Shown here: positions 1 through 4,829 of the stretch, one piece after another
How the letters are laid out: every line of letters begins with the position of its first letter
How positions within the stretch are numbered: the stretch's first letter is position 1
Assembly (NCBI GenBank): GCA_022567015.1
Contig: JADFHR010000198.1
Coordinates: 1 to 5,890, forward strand
Direction: 5' to 3'
DNA from: Pseudomonadota bacterium
GTDB taxonomy: Bacteria; Pseudomonadota; Alphaproteobacteria; Rhodospirillales; 2-02-FULL-58-16
DNA: 5,890 nucleotides
Notes under the pieces: model-generated
Told to the model about the DNA's origin: nothing
The model's database searches: none
The model's input: only the letters and a program-made list of their open reading frames with translations
Translations under genes and position numbers: made by a program

Positions 1-667
1 CGACGATGAGGGTCGGCACGCCCATCACGTCGGCGGCCAGCCGCGCCGCGTTCAGGGTCCGGATATGCTGGCCCGTCGGAATCAGGACCTTGCCGCCCAG
101 GTGGCCGCACTTTTTTTCCGAGGCGAGCTGGTCCTCGAAGTGCACCCCGGCGGCGCCCGCCTCGATGAACGCCTTGGTGATCTCGAAGGCGTTCAACGGC
201 CCGCCGAAGCCGGCTTCCGCGTCGGCGACGATGGGCGCGAACCAGTTGGTTTTGACGTCCCCTTCGCAATGTTCGATCTGGTCGGCGCGTTGCAGGGTGG
301 CGTTGATGCGCCGGCACAGCTCGGGACCGGAATTGGCGGGGTACAGGCTCTGGTCCGGATACATGGCGCCGGCAACATTGGCGTCGGCCGCGACCTGCCA
401 CCCGGACAGATAAATGGACTTCAAACCGGCGCGCACCATCTGCATTGCCTGGTTGCCGGTGACCGCGCCAAGCGCGCCCACATAGTCTTCCGAGTGCAGC
501 ATTTCCCACAGCCTGTTGGCGCCGTTCTCGGCGAGGGTATGGGTGATCGGAAGCGAACCGCCGAGGCGCACGACATCGGTGGGCGTGTAATCCCTGCGGA
601 TGCCGGCGAAGCGCGCCGGCGGCGCGGCCGCAACGAGGGCGTCGAACGTCTGGGCCTGATTCTCCAT
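1..667 (-). CDS. aceA: Isocitrate lyase, N-terminal part (runs off the left edge)
   Basis: Cleaves isocitrate to glyoxylate and succinate, the first step of the glyoxylate bypass, in the cytosol during growth on acetate or fatty acids. The 222 visible residues start MENQAQTFDA. They contain the family blocks NRLWEML (51-57), LSGWQVAADAN (88-98), YPDQSLYPANS (103-113) and ADAEAGFGG (148-156, Mg-binding Asp149). The signature KKCGH (185-189) carries the catalytic Cys187 and is followed by GGKVLIPT. The family is usually about 430 residues, so roughly half is present; translation ends in VPTLIV at the edge. The ATG at 667 has a G-rich ribosome site (AGGGGG, 678-683) ten bases upstream. The gene is transcribed divergently from the regulator at 855, across an AT-rich control region. 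The identification rests on recognised motifs and is secure; the missing C-terminal half cannot be checked. Confidence 0.97.
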   Translation of the reverse strand, partial: MENQAQTFDALVAAAPPARFAGIRRDYTPTDVVRLGGSLPITHTLAENGANRLWEMLHSEDYVGALGAVTGNQAMQMVRAGLKSIYLSGWQVAADANVAGAMYPDQSLYPANSGPELCRRINATLQRADQIEHCEGDVKTNWFAPIVADAEAGFGGPLNAFEITKAFIEAGAAGVHFEDQLASEKKCGHLGGKVLIPTGQHIRTLNAARLAADVMGVPTLIV

Positions 668-677
668 CACCGTCTGT

Positions 678-683
678 CCCCCT
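678..683 (-). promoter_or_regulatory. Ribosome binding site of aceA
   Basis: On the minus strand this reads AGGGGG, ten bases before the ATG at 667. It is purine-rich and G-heavy rather than a canonical AGGAGG. It supports the ATG at 667, which is also where the recognisable isocitrate lyase N-terminus begins. Confidence 0.5.
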
Positions 684-710
684 GGGGCGGAATACTCCGC
701 GAAACGATCC

Positions 711-723
711 ATACAATTTGTAT
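711..723. promoter_or_regulatory. Operator-like dyad ATACAA-T-TTGTAT
   Basis: A perfect inverted repeat with six-base arms (711-716 and 718-723) around a single central base. It covers the predicted aceA transcription start just downstream of the -10 box, where a bound repressor would block initiation. The dyad is seen directly in the sequence; its role as an operator is inferred from position. Confidence 0.45.
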
Positions 724-726
724 CAT

Positions 727-753
727 ATTATACCAAATGCGTTTAATGCTCAA
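727..753 (-). promoter_or_regulatory. Predicted aceA promoter (extended -10)
   Basis: Read on the minus strand, positions 732-727 are a perfect TATAAT, preceded by TGG, which is an extended -10 (TGn). A partial -35, TTGAGC (753-748), lies 15 bases upstream; this short spacing fits a promoter that leans on its extended -10. The predicted transcript start is near 720, giving a leader of about 50 bases. The start falls inside the dyad 711-723, and the -35 touches the left arm of the dyad 752-780. Promoter placement is inferred from consensus only. Confidence 0.6.
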
Positions 754-780
754 TAACCTATTGTAATTAAAAAGGTTATT
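752..780. promoter_or_regulatory. Operator-like dyad AATAACCT-N13-AGGTTATT
   Basis: A perfect inverted repeat with eight-base arms at 752-759 and 773-780 and a 13-base AT-rich spacer. The arm-to-arm distance is 21 bp, two helical turns, as expected for a dimeric regulator binding one face of DNA. The left arm overlaps the -35 of the predicted aceA promoter, and the right arm is just upstream of the regulator's promoter. It has no U-tract and lies between divergent genes, so a terminator is unlikely. It is a candidate site for the RamB/ScfR-type regulator encoded at 855 or for another activator. Confidence 0.5.
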
Positions 781-785
781 ATGTG

Positions 786-814
786 TTCTCCAGAATGGAA
801 AACTTTGTTATAAT
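786..814 (+). promoter_or_regulatory. Predicted promoter of the RamB-like regulator (extended -10)
   Basis: A perfect TATAAT at 809-814 is preceded by TGT (806-808), an extended -10. The -35 region 17 bases upstream (TTCTCC, 786-791) is poor. The predicted start is near 821, giving a leader of about 34 bases. The box AAAACTTTGTTAT (799-811) overlaps the -10, which suggests autorepression. Confidence 0.55.
799..811 (+). promoter_or_regulatory. RamB-box-like sequence overlapping the regulator's -10
   Basis: AAAACTTTGTTAT matches 10 of 13 positions of the RamB consensus of Corynebacterium glutamicum, recalled from memory as AAAACTTTGCAAA. The first nine bases are identical. The encoded regulator belongs to the same family, and the site overlaps its own promoter. 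The similarity could be chance in AT-rich DNA. Confidence 0.35.
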
Positions 815-843
815 GTAAAAATTGTAAAAGCCCGGACGGGAAC

Positions 844-849
844 AGGAGG
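844..849 (+). promoter_or_regulatory. Ribosome binding site of the RamB-like regulator
   Basis: A consensus AGGAGG five bases before the ATG at 855. It fixes the start of this gene; the helix-turn-helix domain begins about 12 residues later, as usual in the family. Confidence 0.85.
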
Positions 850-854
850 CACAG

Positions 855-2297
855 ATGGCAACGGGCCGCAAAAAGGTTTTCGCCGGCGTGCGCATCCGCA
901 GGTTCCGCCGCGAGCTCGGCCTGACCCAAACGGCGATGGCCGGGGACCTGGGAATTTCACCCAGCTACCTCAACCTGATCGAACGCAATCAGCGCCCCCT
1001 CAGCGCCCAGGTGCTGCTCCGCCTGAACGACGTTTACGACATCGACTTGAAGGAACTGAGCGGCGAGGACGACGCACGGATCGCCGCGTCCCTGAACGAG
1101 GTGTTCAGCGACCCGCTGTTCCAGGACCTGAGGATCGGCAACACCGAACTGACCGACTTGGTGGGGACCAGCCCGGACGCCGCGCAGGCCGTGCTCACCC
1201 TTTACCGGGCCTACCGCGAAACCATGACCAAGGCGGCCGCCGTCGCCGAGCAGATGGCCGACGGGGAGATCCCGGTCGACATCGGCACCTCCCGGTTTCC
1301 GACCGACGAGGCGCGGGATTTCTTCCACCACCACAACAATCATTTTCCCCAACTGGAGACGGCGGCGGAGAACCTGTGGGCGGACGCCCTGGACGACGCC
1401 GAAGACCTCGGCCATACGCTGCGCCTACACCTCAAGCGCGCCTACGGCATCGTCGTCAAGGTCATGCCGATCGACGTCATGCCCGATATGGTGTGGCGCT
1501 TCGACCGGCACACCAGCCGCCTGTTTCTGTCCGAGATGCTGAGCCCGCCGGGCCGCACCTTCCAGTTGGCGTTCCAGGTGGGAATCCGCAGCCACCGCAA
1601 CCTCTTCGACGACATCATCGCCGGGGCCGGCGTAGGCGGTGACGAGGCGGTGCAACTGTGCCGGCTCGGCCTGGCCAACTATTTTGCCGGCGCCGTCATG
1701 ATGCCCTATGAGCGGTTCCTCAACGCCGCGGCAAAACTGCGTTACGACATCGAAGTCCTGATCCAGCGCTTCGCCGCCAGCTACGAGCAGGTGTGCCACC
1801 GGCTGACCACCTTGCAGCGGCCGGGCTCCCGGGGCGTTCCCTTCTTCTTCGTGCGCGTCGACCGGGCGGGCAACATCTCGAAGCGATTCAGTTCCGGCGG
1901 GTTCCACTTCGCGCGCTTCGGCGGGACCTGTCCGCGCTGGAACGTCCATGAAGCCTTCCGCACCCCCGGCAAGATCATCACCCAGGTCGTCCAGATGGAG
2001 GACCGCACCACCTATTTCTCGGTATCGCGCACCGTGACCGGGTTGGGCGGCGGCTTTCATCTGCCCGAGCAGCAGCTGGCCATCGGCATGGGCTGCGAGA
2101 TCGGCCACGCGCGCCGCCTGGTCTATGCCGACGGCCTCGATCTGGCCGATACCGCGAGCCTGACGCCGATCGGCGTCAACTGCCGGCTCTGCGAGCGCGC
2201 CGATTGTAACCAGCGCGCCTTTCCGCCCTTGAACCGCCGCCTCGCCATCAACGAGACCTACCGGGGATTCGTGCCCTTTACCTTCGCCGTGCTGTAA
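855..2297 (+). CDS. RamB/PrpR/ScfR-type transcriptional regulator (XRE HTH, IrrE-like, DUF2083)
   Basis: A 480-residue cytosolic DNA-binding regulator of the family that includes RamB, mycobacterial PrpR and Rhodobacter PccR, which control acetate, propionate and glyoxylate genes in response to acyl-CoA. Residues 12-66 form an XRE helix-turn-helix (LTQTAMAGDLGISPSYLNLI). The middle part, about 150-330, is IrrE/ImmA-like and contains FHHHNNHFPQLE. It lacks the zinc-protease HExxH; the equivalent stretch reads RTFQLAFQVG (234-243). The C-terminal ScfR domain has GGTCPRWNVHEAF (356-368, Cys359), Cys414, and CRLCERADC (Cys443, Cys446, Cys451). These cysteines match the type of site that holds a 4Fe-4S cluster in PrpR. 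The gene is divergent from aceA, so control of aceA and of itself is the likely role; activation versus repression cannot be told. Family assignment is strong; the exact ligand is unknown. Confidence 0.93.
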   Translation: MATGRKKVFAGVRIRRFRRELGLTQTAMAGDLGISPSYLNLIERNQRPLSAQVLLRLNDVYDIDLKELSGEDDARIAASLNEVFSDPLFQDLRIGNTELTDLVGTSPDAAQAVLTLYRAYRETMTKAAAVAEQMADGEIPVDIGTSRFPTDEARDFFHHHNNHFPQLETAAENLWADALDDAEDLGHTLRLHLKRAYGIVVKVMPIDVMPDMVWRFDRHTSRLFLSEMLSPPGRTFQLAFQVGIRSHRNLFDDIIAGAGVGGDEAVQLCRLGLANYFAGAVMMPYERFLNAAAKLRYDIEVLIQRFAASYEQVCHRLTTLQRPGSRGVPFFFVRVDRAGNISKRFSSGGFHFARFGGTCPRWNVHEAFRTPGKIITQVVQMEDRTTYFSVSRTVTGLGGGFHLPEQQLAIGMGCEIGHARRLVYADGLDLADTASLTPIGVNCRLCERADCNQRAFPPLNRRLAINETYRGFVPFTFAVL

Positions 2298-2354
2298 ATA
2301 GTCGGGCGTCATGACCGCAATGGAACGGCGCGGCAGGCCGGCGTCCGCGGCGGC

Positions 2355-3311
2355 CTAACCCAAGCCCTGTTTGCCCATCGCCAGGTATTTTTCGCGGCGG
2401 CGGGCGCGTAATGTTCCGCGGTCGCTTCCGGCCAGGTCCTCGAGCGCCCCCTCGATGGCGTCGCCGACCGCGGCGATGCTGTCCTCGGGCTTGCGGTGCG
2501 CCCCGCCCAGGGGCTCGGGGATCACGGCGTCGATGATGCCCAGTTTCTCCAGGTCCTGGGCGGTCAGCTTGAGGGCCTCCGCCGCGTCGCGCGCCTGATT
2601 GCCGTCGCGCCACAGGATGGAGGCGCAGCCCTCCGGCGAGATCACCGAATAGACGGCATGCTCCAGCATGAAGAGGGTGTTGGCCGCGGCCAGCGCCATG
2701 GCGCCGCCGGAGCCGCCCTCGCCGATGACGACGCTGACCAGCGGCACGTTCAGCCCGAGGCACGTTTCGATGCTGCGGGCGATGGCCTCGGCCTGGCCGC
2801 GCGCTTCCGCGTCGACGCCCGGATAGGCCCCGGGCGTGTCCACCAGGGTGATCACCGGCAGGCCGAAATGGTCGGCCAGCGCCATCAGCCGCTGTGCCTT
2901 GCGGTAGCCCTCGGGCCGCGCCATGCCGAAGTTGTGGGCGACGCGCGACTCCGTGTCCGCCCCCTTTTCGGTGCCGATGACGACCACCGAGCGGCCGCGG
3001 AACCGTCCCAGGCCGCCGATGACGGCCCGGTCCTCGGCGAACGTCCGGTCGCCGGCGAGGAGGGTGAAGTCCTCGATCAAAGACCCGATGTAATCGAGGG
3101 TATGGGGCCGGTCGGGGTGGCGGGCCACCTGGGTCTTCTGCCACGGCGTGAGCTTGGAATAGGCCTGCTGGAGCAGCTTGTCGACCTTGGCCTGGAGCTT
3201 GGTCACTTCCTCGGCGATGTTGACCTCGCCGGTACCGCCCAGGTGGCGCAATCCCTCGATCTTGCCCTCCAGTTCGGCGATGGGCTTCTCGAAGTCCAGG
3301 AAGCTGTGCAT
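2355..3311 (-). CDS. accA: Acetyl-CoA carboxylase carboxyltransferase subunit alpha
   Basis: With AccD it transfers the carboxyl group from carboxybiotin to acetyl-CoA to make malonyl-CoA, the committed step of fatty acid synthesis, in the cytosol. The protein is 318 residues, close to the E. coli length of about 319. It begins with the family N-terminus (FLDFEKPIAELEGKI). It then shows TPWQKTQVARHPDRP (55-69), GTEKGADT (113-120), NFGMARPEGYRKAQRLM (127-143), DTPGAYPG (158-165), the oxyanion-hole segment GEGGSGGA (197-204) and SPEGCASILW (225-234). It ends in a TAG at 2355-2357, 57 bases from the convergent regulator's stop, with no clear terminator between them. The ATG at 3311 has only a weak purine-rich stretch (AAGAAAG, 3316-3322) upstream. 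The large inverted-repeat element begins just 11 bases before the start codon, so the natural leader may have been displaced. The gene looks intact. Confidence 0.97.
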   Translation of the reverse strand: MHSFLDFEKPIAELEGKIEGLRHLGGTGEVNIAEEVTKLQAKVDKLLQQAYSKLTPWQKTQVARHPDRPHTLDYIGSLIEDFTLLAGDRTFAEDRAVIGGLGRFRGRSVVVIGTEKGADTESRVAHNFGMARPEGYRKAQRLMALADHFGLPVITLVDTPGAYPGVDAEARGQAEAIARSIETCLGLNVPLVSVVIGEGGSGGAMALAAANTLFMLEHAVYSVISPEGCASILWRDGNQARDAAEALKLTAQDLEKLGIIDAVIPEPLGGAHRKPEDSIAAVGDAIEGALEDLAGSDRGTLRARRREKYLAMGKQGLG

Positions 3312-3356
3312 GGCGCTTTCTTAGTACCCTCTATCACAATAGGATGACACGTGTGA

Positions 3357-3452
3357 CGGCCATGGGTGGCCATTCGGCTAGGAGCGCGGTTCGAAGTGAT
3401 GCCGGCGCATCACGAGAGCCGCGCGACAACGTCCGATGGCCGCCCATGGCCG
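3357..3452. repeat. Internal hairpin A of the inverted-repeat element
   Basis: The base stem pairs 3357-3373 with 3436-3452, 16 Watson-Crick pairs and one G-T. Three further pairs join 3375-3377 to 3433-3435. Further in, GCGCGG (3384-3389) pairs with CCGCGC (3419-3424). The tip is a perfect seven-base stem GTGATGC/GCATCAC (3396-3402 with 3407-3413) closed by a four-base loop. The right arm of the base stem includes a perfect tandem duplication of ATGGCCGCCC (3436-3445 and 3446-3455). Confidence 0.7.
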
Positions 3453-3462
3453 CCCGAAGGGT

Positions 3463-3554
3463 CGCTTTTCGCGCCTTTTGGGGGCGTCAGCGCCGCTTTG
3501 CGATGTCGCGCATCGCCGGCGCGACGCTTCCTGCCCAAAAGACGCGAAAAGGCG
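3463..3554. repeat. Internal hairpin B of the inverted-repeat element
   Basis: A 92-base hairpin that is paired almost throughout. The basal arms 3463-3482 and 3534-3554 pair with one bulge and one C/A mismatch (3474/3542). Next come GCGTC/GACGC (3484-3488 with 3523-3527), then GCGCCG/CGGCGC (3490-3495 with 3517-3522) past a single-A bulge, then GCGATG/CATCGC (3500-3505 with 3511-3516) around a five-base TCGCG loop. Such nested complementarity is not expected by chance, even in GC-rich DNA. Confidence 0.75.
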
Positions 3555-3590
3555 ATCACACGTACCATCCTATTGTGATAGAGGGTACTA

Positions 3591-3719
3591 GCACAGAGGC
3601 CCGAAGCAGGCGAAGGCTAATCTGCCGCCCGCGCCGGGCGCCACGGCGGCGTCAGGGGCAAGGTGAGACACGGCAACGCGCCCGGCGCGGCGCCTTTCCG
3701 TTGAGGGTCGATCGGGGGA
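3591..3719. other. Non-coding remainder of the mclA-accA gap
   Basis: These 129 bases lie between the right end of the inverted-repeat element and the mclA stop codon. No ORF with family similarity was seen. The only structure is the GC hairpin at 3629-3690, listed separately. No promoter for accA could be picked out here or in the element. Confidence 0.5.
3629..3690 (-). terminator. GC-rich hairpin downstream of mclA, possible terminator or transcript stabiliser
   Basis: Thirteen perfectly complementary bases, 3629-3641 with 3678-3690, are separated by a 36-base loop. On the minus strand the stem starts 30 bases after the mclA stop codon. It has no following U-tract, so it is not a standard intrinsic terminator. 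It may mark the end of the mclA message, protect its 3' end, or be chance pairing in GC-rich DNA. Confidence 0.3.
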
Positions 3720-4706
3720 TCAGGCCGCGTTGTTGGCGGCGATGGCCTCCGCCTTGCTCACCATCACCTCGGCCTGCTTGATCGACGCGATGTCGATGAG
3801 CCGCCCGTCCAGGGCCACCGCCCCCTTGCCTTCCTTCTGGGCCTGTTCCATGGCCGCGATGATGCGCTTGGCCTTGGTGACGTCGGCCTCGCTGGGGGTG
3901 AATAATTCGTTGGCCAGCGCCACCTGGCTCGGGTGGATGGCCCACTTGCCCTCGCAGCCCAGCACCGCGGCGCGGTTGGCCTGCGCCTTGAAGCCTTCCG
4001 GGTCGGAGAAGTCGCCGAACGGCCCGTCGACCGGACGCAGGCCGTTGGCCCGCGCCGCCACCACCATGCGGGCGATGGCGTAATGCCACATGTCGCCCCA
4101 GTGGACGTCGCGGTTGCCGTCCGCATCGGGGTCGGTGAGCACGTGATAGTCGGGATTGGGGCCGCCGATGTTGGTCGTCCGCGCCTTGGTGGAGGCGGCG
4201 TAATCGGCGACGCCGAAGTGCAGGCATTCGTTGCGCGGGCTCGCCGCCGCGATCTCGTCCACGTTCTGCATGCCCAGCGCGGTCTCGATGATCATCTCGA
4301 AACCGATGCGCTTCTTGTACCCCTTGGCGGCCTCGATCTGGGTCACCAGCATGTCCACCGCGTAGATGTCGGCGGCCGTGCCCGCCTTGGGAATCATGAT
4401 CAGGTCCAGCTTGTCGACGGCCTGCTCCAGGATGTCCACCACATCGCGGTACATATAATGGGTGTCGAGGCCGTTGATGCGGATGGAGAGGGTGCGCCCA
4501 CCCCAATCCAGGTCGTTCAGGGCCTCGATGATGTTCTTGCGGGCCTTTTCCTTGTCGTCCGGCGCGACGGCGTCCTCCAGGTCCAGGAAAATGACGTCGG
4601 CCGGGCTGTGGGCGGCCTTCTCGAGAAACGTGGTGTTGGAGCCCGGAACCGCCAGTTCCGAACGGTTCAGGCGCGCCGTGCATTGCTCAATGACGTGGAA
4701 ACTCAT
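3720..4706 (-). CDS. mclA: Malyl-CoA / beta-methylmalyl-CoA lyase (HpcH/HpaI, CitE-like family)
   Basis: Reversibly splits malyl-CoA into acetyl-CoA and glyoxylate, and in many homologues beta-methylmalyl-CoA into propionyl-CoA and glyoxylate; used in the serine cycle and ethylmalonyl-CoA pathway. From MSFHVIEQ the protein is 328 residues, close to the known Mcl enzymes (about 318-324). Visible motifs are ELAVPGSN (17-24), DVIFLDLEDAVAPDD (37-51), RINGLDTHYMYRDVVD (76-91, with CoA-site Arg76), FEMIIETALG (136-145, metal ligand Glu141), GVADYAAST (165-173, metal ligand Asp168), PVDGPFGDFSD (225-235), GKWAIHPSQ (253-261) and GRLIDIASIKQAE (301-313, Asp305 the likely catalytic aspartate). From memory it is closer to the Methylobacterium MclA type than to the Rhodobacter type. 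The ATG at 4706 is chosen over an in-frame TTG at 4724 because GGGAG lies six bases upstream and the conserved N-terminus starts there. It lies between xerD and accA on the same strand. Plain citrate lyase beta subunit is less likely. Confidence 0.93.
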   Translation of the reverse strand: MSFHVIEQCTARLNRSELAVPGSNTTFLEKAAHSPADVIFLDLEDAVAPDDKEKARKNIIEALNDLDWGGRTLSIRINGLDTHYMYRDVVDILEQAVDKLDLIMIPKAGTAADIYAVDMLVTQIEAAKGYKKRIGFEMIIETALGMQNVDEIAAASPRNECLHFGVADYAASTKARTTNIGGPNPDYHVLTDPDADGNRDVHWGDMWHYAIARMVVAARANGLRPVDGPFGDFSDPEGFKAQANRAAVLGCEGKWAIHPSQVALANELFTPSEADVTKAKRIIAAMEQAQKEGKGAVALDGRLIDIASIKQAEVMVSKAEAIAANNAA

Positions 4707-4712
4707 GGATAT

Positions 4713-4717
4713 CTCCC
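4713..4717 (-). promoter_or_regulatory. Ribosome binding site of mclA
   Basis: On the minus strand this reads GGGAG, six bases before the ATG at 4706. It decides that start over the upstream TTG at 4724, which would overlap the site. Confidence 0.7.
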
Positions 4718-4745
4718 AGGGCAATCCCTTAAATTAACGGCCTTT

Positions 4746-4775
4746 TTTATAGCCAATGGGCGCACTCCCCTCCAA
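4746..4775 (-). promoter_or_regulatory. Possible mclA promoter
   Basis: On the minus strand, TATAAA (4751-4746) lies 18 bases from TTGGAG (4775-4770), and an eight-base A tract sits just upstream (4787-4780). The start would be near 4739, about 33 bases before the ATG. The -35 matches only three of six positions. The 123-base gap after xerD makes an independent promoter plausible. Confidence 0.35.
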
Positions 4776-4787
4776 GGAGTTTTTTTT
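4764..4787 (+). terminator. Terminator-like hairpin with T8 tract on the plus strand
   Basis: ACTCC (4764-4768) pairs with GGAGT (4776-4780) around a seven-base loop and runs into eight T residues (4780-4787). The short stem plus T-tract looks like an intrinsic terminator for plus-strand transcription. No plus-strand gene ends here, so it could only stop antisense transcripts coming through mclA. On the coding strand the same bases give an A tract upstream of the possible mclA promoter, which may be their real role. Confidence 0.25.
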
Positions 4788-4829
4788 GCAGGTGCGAAAT
4801 GGCGGTGACCGGCGTGGGCCTATGGGGTC

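Larger units (their letters stand above)
3322..3590. repeat. Inverted-repeat element with cloverleaf folding potential (MITE-like)
   Basis: The 269-bp stretch is bounded by perfect 25-bp inverted repeats (3322-3346 and 3566-3590, outer ends TAGTACCCTC). After two mismatches these extend eight more perfect pairs, so 33 of 35 positions match (3322-3356 with 3556-3590). Inside, nearly every base pairs: hairpin A at 3357-3452, a tiny CCC-GAA-GGG hairpin at 3453-3461, and hairpin B at 3463-3554. The whole is a closed multi-branch structure. The outer TA at each end could be a TA target duplication, as made by IS630/Tc1-mariner transposases, with ends starting GTACCC. No transposase or other convincing ORF lies inside. 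It is therefore probably a non-autonomous mobile element (MITE). A conserved structured leader RNA of accA is the alternative. The pairing is directly visible; mobility is inference. Confidence 0.75.

Noticed and set aside
65..766. 233-codon plus-strand ORF
   Set aside because: It is antisense to aceA, whose minus-strand frame shows clear isocitrate lyase motifs; it has no recognisable domain and is a by-product of high GC.
781..813. Ten-codon ORF (MCSPEWKTLL) in the divergent region, with AAAGG upstream
   Set aside because: Its end overlaps the predicted -10 of the regulator gene, so that promoter would not transcribe it; no other promoter is evident.
1425..2312. 295-codon minus-strand ORF under the regulator
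   Set aside because: The plus-strand regulator frame has a consensus ribosome site and family motifs over its whole length; the antisense frame has none.
2298..2354. Bidirectional terminator between the regulator and accA
   Set aside because: The 57-base convergent gap is GC-rich but shows no convincing stem with a T-tract on either strand.
2496..3347. 283-codon plus-strand ORF
   Set aside because: It lies opposite accA, which is full-length and conserved, and its product resembles no family.
3322..3590. Integron attC site or complete insertion sequence
   Set aside because: No RYYYAAC/GTTRRRY core sites or integrase were seen, and the interior encodes no transposase.
3344..3781. ORFs crossing the inverted-repeat element (also 3366-3578)
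   Set aside because: They are Arg/Ala-rich, lack a ribosome site or domain, and run through hairpin arms; the DNA structure explains them better than coding does.
4707..4724. Upstream TTG start for mclA
   Set aside because: It would add six non-conserved residues and place the start inside or before the GGGAG ribosome site that fits the ATG at 4706.
3933..4808. 291-codon plus-strand ORF
   Set aside because: It is antisense to mclA and has the His/Gly/Val-rich composition typical of the complement of a GC-rich gene.
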